A DNA stretch of 64,000 nucleotides from Doris montereyensis. Its lineage: Eukaryota; Mollusca; Gastropoda; Nudibranchia; Dorididae. A program made the position numbers and the translations under genes. The notes beneath the pieces were generated by a model, which saw only the letters and a list, made by a program, of their open reading frames with translations, did no database searches and was not told the origin of the DNA. Shown here piece after piece: positions 1 to 64,000 of this stretch (position 1 is its first letter; the number at the start of each line of letters is the position of its first letter). The DNA is taken from NCBI GenBank assembly GCA_037039925.1, contig JAXRKP010000212.1, forward strand, positions 160,001-224,000. Reading direction: 5' to 3'.

Positions 1-251
1 ATAATTGCTGCTAGGTCAAAGGGATAGTTCTCATTGTCTTTGGAGTTTCCGGTGGTTACGAGATAAAGCTCTTAACTAACAAGAGGGTAGTTTTGGGTTC
101 AAATCTTGGTAACAGCCCAAGAGGCTCTTGAGAGTAGAGCAAGGGAATCAAGATGTCAGCAAGAGAAGAGAGACCCTGGAGCAGAGAGAGTTAAATCAAG
201 AGAGAGAGAGAGAGAGAGCTTCTGAGAGAGAAAGAGACTCTTCTCCCTGAT

Positions 252-293
<42 letters not shown>

Positions 294-767
294 CACGGAC
301 AGACAGACATTGAAGACAGAGGGTGAGAGCGTAGAGATAGATAGATCACTGATACATCAGAGTATGTAGAGCATCAAGACAGATGGGACCAGAGAGAACA
401 AGACGTAGAAATCGAACAGTGACTTTTGAGAGTGAGAGAGTGGTGAACACTTTCCGTGTGACGTGGGTGAGCGCGGGCGTATGTATGCGCGTGTATATTT
501 GTTTGTTGAAATTCAACTTGTCTAGATCTGAAAACACAAGTACTCAGAAGTTTTTCTTCCGCCGTATTTGCAGGGATTCCCTTGATTAAATTTACCTTAA
601 CACCCCCACCCCCAAGAAACCTCTGTGGATATCTAGGAGTCTCCATGAACCCTAAACATTCCGGGAGACACGATCTGAGCCTATAATATAAGAGTGCTTC
701 GTGAAAGATTCAGTTTATAGTGTTATAATATAATGATAACAGATGAACACATGTTATCATAAAATTA
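1..767. other. Upstream non-coding stretch with GA and GACA simple repeats
   Basis: No gene is recognised here. A short GA-rich run lies near 200-235. A clean GACA tetranucleotide array spans about 252-309, with two interruptions near its end. The remaining sequence is AT-rich with no protein similarity I can recognise. Short open frames on both strands lack any family motif. Confidence 0.6.
252..309. repeat. (GACA)n tetranucleotide microsatellite
   Basis: About fourteen units of GACA with a single ACAC/GGAC interruption, read directly from the sequence. Confidence 0.9.
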
Positions 768-2035
768 GTGTATGAAATCCTGCCAAAGATTGGCTGCCCA
801 CCCAAACTGCAGAGCTTGATCGAGTCCTTCCACAGAGACATGCAGGGGAGTGTGCAATTCAACGGTATCACACCTGAACCGATCTGTAGTGGGGTCAAAC
901 AGGGATGTATCCTCGTTCCCACTCTCTTTGGGATCTTGTTCGCCATGCTTCTGAAGAACGCATTTGGCTCATCAAAGCAGACGGTAGACTTTTCAATCTC
1001 ACCCTCCTCAGAGTCAAGACAAAAGGACGTGAAGCCCTCATCAGAGACATGCCGTTTGCCGACGATGCAGCAGTAGCGACCCACACCCAGCGTGAACTTC
1101 AAACACTAATGGATCGGTTCTCCCAGGCCTGCAGAGACTTCGGGCTGACCATCAGCCTGAAAAGACCAACGTACTGGGACAAGGCACTGAAGCACCACCA
1201 GCCATCACCATCGACGACTACGAGCTCGATACGGTCAATCAGTTCACGTACCTTGGCTCCACAATCAGTGACAACCTCTCCCTTGATGTAGAGCTCGACA
1301 AGAGGATCGGGAAAGCAGCTAAGACCCTTACACGCCTCAAAACACGAGTGTGGACCAATCCCAAGCTGACAGTGAAGACCAAGATGGCAGTGTACACCGC
1401 CTGTGTCATCAGCACACTGCTATACGGCAGCGAGACATGGACCACGAATCCCAGACAAGAAAGGCGTCTGAACTCCTTCCACATGAGAAGCCTCCGCCGC
1501 ATCCTGGGAATAACGTGGCAAGACAAAGTGCACAATACGGACGTCTTGTCTCGTGCTGGACTGCCCAACATGTTTACACTGCTCAGACACCGCAGACTCC
1601 GTTGGCTAGGTCATGTCCATCGCATACTAGACAGGCCGCATCCCCAAGGACTTCCTGTACGGAGAGCTGGCCTCTGGAAGAAGACCCACCGGACGACCAC
1701 AACTGTGGTACTGTGACGTTGTGAAACGCGACATGAAGGTCGTGGACATCAACACAGAGTCCTGGGAGAGCCTGGTAGCCGACTAGTCTAAGTGGAGAAG
1801 AGCCCTGACCCAACATCTTAAAACAGGGGAGGAAAAGCTGAAACAAGCCGCAACAGAGAGTAGGGCCCGCAGAAAGCAAAGTGACAGCTCCAACAGGCCA
1901 CATACAGATTTCACATGCAGCCTCTGCAACAGAGATTGCCACTCCCGCATCGCCCTGTACAGCCACAGACACCGGTTCTTCAGCCAAACAGATGAGGATG
2001 CTTCCCATGGTTAGCCCTGACCGACGGAGGCCTAC
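768..2035 (+). mobile_element. Degraded non-LTR retrotransposon (LINE) reverse transcriptase, 3' part
   Basis: This is the second half of a LINE reverse transcriptase, broken by frameshifts. The frame from about 768 carries the RT motif SGVKQGCILVPTLF. A second frame carries the catalytic MPFADDAAV motif near 1,049-1,069. A third frame (about 1,240-1,716) carries FTYLGSTISDN, then LLYGSETW, the RRILGITW segment and RRLRWLGHVH, which are typical of the post-RT region of these elements. Near 1,914-1,975 a Cys/His cluster (CSLCNRDC...H) matches the C-terminal zinc-finger-like tail of the same family. The 5' half (endonuclease) is absent. The element has no intact reading frame and is presumably dead. 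Clade assignment (RTE/CR1-like) is tentative. Confidence 0.85.
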
Positions 2036-2047
2036 ACACACTACACA

Positions 2048-2670
<623 letters not shown>

Positions 2671-2886
2671 ATGTTAGTATTGGTCTACCCATTGATGCTA
2701 GCCTATAGTTAGTATATTGAACACTAACAAGGACAAATTTCTGTTTAGGGTTGAGAGAAATGATGCAACCATAGACCTATGCATGTGTGGAACGTTTTCT
2801 TAATGGGGTATGGGGACGCATCCTGCTGAATAGGATTCTTTAAAGAACTTTAAAAATATTGACCACTACCATTCAACTCAGTATGT

Positions 2887-3432
2887 TTAAATGAATTGGC
2901 ATCCCTGGGTCTTCATCTCTTTTTCGATGCTTCTCCTCCAGGATTCTAGCGGGCGACCTCTCTTCCTTGTTCCCTGAGGGGTCCATCTGAGGGCTATTTT
3001 AGGGATGGCATCAGCATTCATCCTAAGGATGTGACCAGTCCACTTCCATCTTCTCTTCCTCACAATCTGGGATATTGACTCCAGTGATGTTCTTTCTTGA
3101 AGGTCGTTGTTTGATATCGTGTTTGGCCAAAATATTTTGAGGATCTTTCTGAGACATTTGTTTTGAAATGTGTCCAGCTTTCTGCAGATGTTATTTGTTG
3201 TTTTCCAAGATTCAGCACCATAAAGAAGGACAGCTAGAATATTAGATTTGTAGAATCTGAGTTTTGTTTTAATTGAGATTTTTCTTGAATTCCAAATATT
3301 ATTCAGTGATCCAAATACTTTTCTTGCTTTTGTTAATCTTTCTTTGATCTCATCTTCAGAATTTCCATTTTGAGTAATTTTACTTCCGAGATATGTGAAA
3401 GCTTTGTATATCCTCAATCTCCTTGTTTCCAA
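2887..3432 (-). pseudogene. LINE post-RT C-terminal segment
   Basis: The frame reads AFTYLGSKITQNG, then LLYGAESW, CLRKILKIFWP and RRWKWTGHILRM, and ends with a basic GRPLESWRR segment. These follow the RT domain in this class of elements. It ends near 2,887, close to the inferred 3' end of the element. Confidence 0.8.
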
Positions 3433-4440
3433 GTTTCACCGGTTGTTTCGATTTGTTGTTCATCCTCATCATTTTTGTTTTTCCAATATTTATGTGTAGC
3501 CCCAGTTTTTTGTGCATTGTTATCAACTCGCTGTGTTTTGGTTTGTATATCTGTGATGTTCTGTGACAGGAGTACAACATCATCAGCAAAATCAAGGTCC
3601 TCTAATATTTCAGTGAATGTCCACCTTAGTCCTGTTTTCTTATTTTCAACAGATTCCTTCATAATCCAATCGATAGCAAGGCAGAATAGAAAAGGTGATA
3701 GAATGCAGCCCTGTTTCACACCTGTATTGATGTTCACGCTCTCCGTCAATTTATTTCCACAGATTACTTTAGCATGGAAATCCCTGTAAAGCAGTTTGAT
3801 TATGCTAACTACCTTGGAGGGAATGCCATAGTGTCGTAGGATGTTCCATAATGCAGGTCTGTGTACACTATCAAAAGCCTTTTCAAAATCTATAAAATTT
3901 GAGTACAGGGGAGCATTCCATTCTTGGCATTGTTCAAAAATTTGTCTAAGAGTGAATATATGGTTTGAGCACGAATGGCCTTTCCTAAATCCTGCTTGCT
4001 GCTTTCTAAGTTTTGGTTCGACTGTAGGGTTTATACGGTTTAGTAATATTTTGCTGAAAATTTTGCTGGTGATAGAGAGTAGCATGATTCCCCTCCAATT
4101 ATCACATTTAGAAAGATCTCCTTTTTTGGTAGTTTGACGATGAGTCCAACACTCCACTCATTTGGTAGCTCTTCTTTTTCCCAAATTTCTTGAAATATGC
4201 TTTGTAATATTTTAGGGGTCATTTCTTTTTCTATCTTAATCATTTCCGCTGTCACCTGATCTTCACCTGCTGCTTTCCCTGTTTTGAGACTCTCTATTGC
4301 CTTTTTTATTTCATCTAAAGTTGGGGGTAGCGTGTTGATGTCCAAGTCATTTTCTGCAGGTTTAATGACCGTGCGGAGCCTTGGCGTTTCTCTGTTTAAG
4401 ACACACTCGAAGTGCGCTTTCCATCTGTTCATTTGGTCTG
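3414..4440 (-). pseudogene. LINE reverse transcriptase palm and fingers
   Basis: In order, the minus-strand frames show GKAAGEDQVTAEMIK, a KCDNWRGIMLLSITSKIFSK block, QAGFRKGHSC, FEKAFDSVHR, INTGVKQGCILSPFLF and the catalytic LDFADDVVLLS near 3,567-3,595. These are the RT motifs of non-LTR retrotransposons. A frameshift near 4,130 separates the N-terminal part from the palm, and another near 3,430 separates the palm from the post-RT segment. The catalytic Asp pair is intact, so decay looks recent or partly due to consensus errors. Confidence 0.88.
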
Positions 4441-4984
4441 CTTCGCTCGAGAGTAAATTTCCTTGTGTGTCCTTGATCGGTGTGTCATTTTCCTATACCC
4501 TTTGGAAAGTTCTTTAGCTGTCTGGTATAGAGTCTTCATATCTTGTCTTTGGCTTGCTTTTTCTGCTCTTTCTGCTAACATGTCATAGTAAGCTTTCTTG
4601 TCCGCTTTGACTGACTTTTTTACTTTTTTGTCTAGCATCGTATATTCATTATGGATTTGTTCTTTAATTCTTTTGATCTGGTGATCAGTAGGCGGCCCTT
4701 TGTCTTTTTTCTTTCTTCGATCACTTTCCATGATTGATCTGATATCCACCTTTCTTTCTTTCTTTTGCTAGGTCCCAGTAATTCCTGGCTCAGGTCTAGC
4801 AGTTCCTGGTTGAATTTTGTCAAGGACAGTTCTTGCTCATCCAGCAGGGCCTGGTATCGATTTGACAACTCTATTTTGAATTTTTTTTTAGCAATTTCTT
4901 CGTTTTGCAGCTTTCCAACGTCAAATTTTCCTTTCCTGATGTCACTTTTCTTTGTCTTCCTTAATTTTATACGGATTTTAGCAG

Positions 4985-5715
4985 TCAGGAGCTCATGGTC
5001 ACTTGCAACATCGGCTCCCTTCTTGTTCTCACATCTAACAGTGATGTCTTCCATTTCTTATTGATAGTGATGTGGTCAATTTGGTTTTTGGTTTTTCCGT
5101 CTGGAGAGGTCCATGTATATTTGTGGATGTCTCTATGCTTAAAGATGGTTCCTCCAATGATTAAATTGTTTTCTGCGCAAAATTCCGCCAAACGTTCTCC
5201 ATTGTCATTCATGTCTGCAGCTAGTCCTTCACGTCCCATTATGTGTTCTCTTTGACTATTAACTTTTCCAACTTTGGCGTTTAAATCACCAAGAACAATA
5301 AGTAGATCATGTCTTGGGGTCTTTTGTACTGTGCTGTTAAGTCTTTCATAAAACTGTTCTTTCTCCTCCTCACTTTTGTCTTCTTGTGGGGCGTAACACA
5401 CGATGATGGTCATCTTTGCGTATTTGGAATTAAACCTAGCTTTCAGTAATCTTTCACCCATGGGTTCCCATTCCAACAAAGTCTTTTTTGCCGTTTTTGA
5501 TAGTATCAGGGCAACTCCATTCATATGTTGATTGTCTTCTCTTCCTGAGTAGAGGATCGTATGACCAGTAGCGAGATCTCTTTTGCCATTGTCAGTCCAT
5601 CGTGATTCGCATATAGACAGGATATCTATTTTATATTTGTCCATTTCATTTATTGTCTGCGCAAGTTCCTGTCTGATAAAGTGTGCGCACATTCCATGCG
5701 CCCACCAAAATTGAT
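4985..5715 (-). pseudogene. LINE apurinic/apyrimidinic endonuclease-like domain
   Basis: The domain begins with a WNVRTLYQTG-type start that is frameshifted near 5,690. It then shows ICESRWTDNGK, VLGDLNAKVG and the terminal NQIDHITI signature, the usual conserved points of the exonuclease/endonuclease/phosphatase fold in LINEs. In the family the domain nicks target DNA to prime reverse transcription. The open frame of about 235 codons is close to full domain length, but it runs out of frame into the linker. Confidence 0.85.
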
Positions 5716-5745
5716 TGTTTTGGATTCAGAAGACTTGACATAGTC

Positions 5746-6500
5746 TGGTTGCTGGCTTCCTTTCGGCTTTGGCCCTCACCCATCATTGGTACAGTGTTCT
5801 GGATCGCCAGTCCAGTCTGGTTTTGTTGAGCTGCGGATCCAGAACTCTGTGTGTCAGTCTTTCCTTCACCTGTATTCTTATATTTTAATCCATTGTCGGT
5901 TTCTGTAACATTGTATTTTTTACAAGATAAGGGCGTTAACCCTATGCCTAACCGTCATCCTGGAGGACCAGGATTTATTTTGGAGATTCACTCCTAGACA
6001 GGTAGTTTTCCCAAGCTCATGAGCCTTGTCTGCCCATGGTTTGAAATCGGAGTTTTCCTTCTCCTAGACAAACTGCCTTTCCAGGTTAACGAGCTCTGTT
6101 CACCCGGGGGGGGGGGGGGAGGTTATAAAGGCGCATCGGTTCGCCTGTTAGCCACCTCACAGGACATCTAGAGCATTTTCTAAGGGATGAGTTCCCACTC
6201 TGCAGCCCCACTCTGTCCCCACTGGCTAACGCCAGTTTTGTCCGCAGCTGGCCTCTATATATAGAGGCTGTTCCACTATCCACAACCTGTGGACACTGAA
6301 ACTATGTTTTCTACTATTTGAAAGCTTTTCTCACGTAACCCTAGATGAGTAGAATTATACTTTGAAGCATTATAAAACCTTGAAACGCTCTCAACTACTT
6401 CTTTTGACCTTAGTTCAACTACCCCGGCTCCTCTCGACTCATGTCGGGCGGCACTTGTTTTATTACTTCTCACCGATCTAAGACAATATTCAGGACAATT
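5746..6500. other. Upstream non-coding DNA with two diverged tandem copies and a G tract
   Basis: Two diverged copies of about 75 bases, each opening with CTCCTAGACA, lie at about 5,986-6,110. They are followed by a run of about 14 G at 6,105-6,119. The segment next to the LINE 5' end may be its leader. No gene is recognised. Confidence 0.5.
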
Positions 6501-6504
6501 TCGT

Positions 6505-6900
6505 CAAAAATAAATATTTTGGATAGAGTACTTCATGATGATTAAAATCAGTACCAACTTGCAATACTTAAGACAAAATTATTGCCTTTTATAGTACAAC
6601 AAATGTGTTGAAGATTTGGCCTGCGTAGTTCCTAAAAAACTCGTGTACATTCAAAGAATCGATACTGAACTTCTTTTGTGGTGAGAGGAATAAACTGCTC
6701 CATCATCGAAAGCGTGTGAAAGCTGCGAGCTCCCCGCGATCCCTTGGCAGCAGATTACTGCTCCATCAACAATGATAAACTAGATTTGTCCCATTTTGGG
6801 CAACAAAGGGGTAATCGTCATCAACAATGGCTTGTTCAGGACACACACCCCTCGCCCCACCCCCTCCTTTAAGTTGACATGTTCAGGTCAAGTCACCAAA
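6505..6900. repeat. Dispersed repeat, copy 1 (inverted relative to 20,530-20,735)
   Basis: The stretch about 6,505-6,690 is recognisable in reverse complement at about 20,530-20,735. Shared blocks include the segments around ACAAATGTGTTGAAG and ATCGATACTGAAC. The following part (CTGCTCCATC...AAACTAGATTTGTCC, about 6,695-6,900) recurs on the plus strand at about 31,190-31,300. It is probably a short interspersed element; no coding sequence is seen. Confidence 0.65.
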
Positions 6901-7312
6901 AAACATTTATGTAGATCGAGATCGAAATAAAATAATTTTCTTAGTGCTTTTGATTATCCACACCTTGATTATCAAAATGTTCGTGGCTTTTCCTTATAGT
7001 TTGTAGAATTTATGAAGGTCTGGTGATGCCATCATTTTTTGACAGGAACGATCATGCTAAGCATGTTAAGTGGATCACTAGAATATTTGCTGGAAATCAA
7101 CACTAGGTATATATGACTCTACTATTATTTATAAAAAAAAACTTTCTTAAACCATTATGCCTACATGTATTTAAAAAGAAGAGGAAAAAGAATGAAAGGA
7201 GTTGGAAAATTTGCAAACATCAAAGAGATATTTACACTTACACCGATTTACACGATTGCCAGGTCGAGTAAAATAAGGCATTGTGATATGTTACATTTTC
7301 TTTTCGTGGATC

Positions 7313-7316
<4 letters not shown>
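6901..7316. other. Non-coding stretch upstream of the GA array
   Basis: AT-rich sequence with no recognisable gene, RNA or repeat family. The short open frame that starts near 7,165 runs into the GA array and is not supported. Confidence 0.5.

Positions 7317-7405
<89 letters not shown>
7317..7405. repeat. (GA)n microsatellite upstream of the gene
   Basis: About 44 GA units in an uninterrupted run on the plus strand, followed by a short TG run. It lies about 500 bases upstream of the start codon. It is purine-rich on the gene's sense strand, unlike every long CT array inside the gene. Confidence 0.95.
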
Positions 7406-7409
<4 letters not shown>

Positions 7410-7779
7410 GTGTGTGTACATTTTTCACATAACTTGAATCTTTACATCACTGAAAGTCGAGCATAACTGGAAATAAGAGTGAGTCGCCTTTAAAAATGTT
7501 ATGTGACCGACTTTGTACTCATGTCTGTATTGTGCCGTACTCAGTACGTGGAGCTTCCAGCCTAAATATCCCATTCCGTGTTCTTGCTATCGCAAAATGT
7601 TTGTAAACTAAGTTGATAAAAGAAAATAACCTGAGTGACCGTTATCAATGTATTTTTGGCCAATTGACCATATCATAATTTACTTTTTCTTATAAAAATA
7701 TAGCCGAGGTGAGGAGAAAACTGAACGCATGGTTTTGACTGGCATCTGCGCAGACAGTGTCATCCGGGTAACTTGTATA

Positions 7780-7907
7780 GCCATAATGTATTATTGTAAT
7801 ATGGCGGTCAAGGTGGTTACTTGATGTGTGAATAATGAAAATAAAGTGCCACCCACAGATTACTTTATTCTCATGAAAGGTGGACTTACGTTTATGATAA
7901 CTTCAAA
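7780..7907 (+). promoter_or_regulatory. Probable 5' leader / core promoter region of the mask gene
   Basis: The stretch before the start codon contains AATATGGCGGT at 7,798-7,808, which matches the YY1-type AAnATGGCGG element often found at metazoan transcription starts. It also holds three short upstream ATG frames, at 7,801 (7 codons), 7,824 (3 codons) and 7,835 (13 codons). An in-frame stop at 7,842-7,844 precedes the main ATG. The transcription start is not visible, so whether the upstream ATGs lie in the mRNA is an inference. Confidence 0.35.
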
Positions 7908-63627
<55,720 letters not shown>

Positions 63628-64000
63628 GTGGGTCAAATGAATGAGTGATTCGAATGCCCATAAAATATTTTAAATGTTTTCTGTTCGAGAAAATTACCAC
63701 TCATTTCTAATAGTTTTTAGACTGTTCTTCTTTTATGCTTAGTCAAACGCAGTTGTATAATTTCTTCTCACCCACAAATACAGTTTTTACTTAAAATGAT
63801 ATCTTCATGTTTTTGGACCCAGAGGATTTTGTTTAATGATATCAAGAATCAATGAGTGGTACCCAGCAACTCTTTACCTTAAAGCTCAGTGTTACCTGCC
63901 AATCTTTTTGGCTTCATGAACATGTTTTTATTTCTTGATTATTTGGCCTCCTTATCCAACTGATTTTTGCGTTGTAGCATTGACTTTCAATTCTTAAAAA
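63628..64000. other. Start of intron 27 to window edge
   Basis: AT-rich, no further exon recognised before the edge. The KH domain and C-terminus must lie beyond it. Confidence 0.5.

Larger units (their letters stand above)
2880..5745 (-). mobile_element. Nearly full-length LINE (endonuclease + reverse transcriptase), frameshifted
   Basis: Read on the minus strand, the element runs from an apurinic-like endonuclease (about 5,715-4,985) through a linker (5,054-4,040) and the reverse transcriptase (4,157-3,414) to the post-RT region (3,432-2,887). The order EN-RT without an RNase H or integrase domain is that of RTE-like non-LTR elements. At least four frameshifts separate the pieces, so it is not autonomous as assembled. 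It lies upstream of the mask/ANKHD1 gene on the opposite strand. The 3' end is near 2,880. The 5' end is less certain and may reach 6,100 if the tandem copies there belong to its leader. Confidence 0.88.

Noticed and set aside
7165..7437. Plus-strand frame with a KRRGKR start and poly Arg/Glu
   Set aside because: Runs through the GA array; no family signature and no splice evidence.

Overview
The window is animal genomic DNA. It holds one large protein-coding gene on the plus strand: the ankyrin-repeat and KH-domain gene known as mask in insects and as the paralogues ANKHD1 and ANKRD17 in vertebrates. It also holds a dense load of retrotransposon remnants and pyrimidine microsatellites. The small conserved exons with long AT-rich introns, the RTE/CR1-like and jockey-like LINEs, the tRNA-derived SINEs and the CT arrays suggest a non-vertebrate metazoan, probably a lophotrochozoan such as a mollusc. 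That assignment is an inference from sequence character, not a measurement.

Layout. Positions 1-7,900 are upstream of the gene. They contain a GACA microsatellite, a broken plus-strand LINE reverse transcriptase that runs into a 0.6 kb (TTA)n tract, a nearly complete but frameshifted minus-strand LINE (endonuclease plus reverse transcriptase), several dispersed repeats and a GA array. The gene starts at the ATG at 7,908, which follows an in-frame stop. I place 27 exons between 7,908 and 63,627, and the gene runs off the right edge before its KH domain. Exons 1-3 encode the acidic N-terminus and the conserved pre-ankyrin segment. Exons 4-13 encode the first block of 15 ankyrin repeats. Exons 14-21 encode the low-complexity, coiled-coil and Gln-rich linker. 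Exons 22-26 encode the second ankyrin block. Exon 27 starts the charged helical region. Splice phases agree from exon to exon except where local indels break the frame.

Four exons (4, 5, 19 and 24) carry small indels relative to the conserved family protein, and exon 27 may carry one. Exon 4 is also about 20 residues short. Three ankyrin repeats (16-18 of the family) that should lie between exons 21 and 22 are absent, and a 2.1 kb CT microsatellite sits exactly there. Because the rest of the gene is intact, spliced and conserved, assembly or consensus errors are the likeliest cause. A lineage-specific loss cannot be excluded from one sequence.

The introns hold a family of minus- and plus-strand LINE fragments, SINE copies with tRNA-like boxes, several dispersed repeat pairs, and an 861 bp element with roughly 140 bp terminal inverted repeats. 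That element is inserted into a LINE remnant with a 14 bp target duplication. No second cellular gene, rRNA, functional tRNA, CRISPR array or bacterial-type feature was recognised. The main unusual points are the duplicated exon pair 16/17, the missing repeats at the CT array, the nested inverted-repeat element, and the consistent strand of the intragenic CT arrays.
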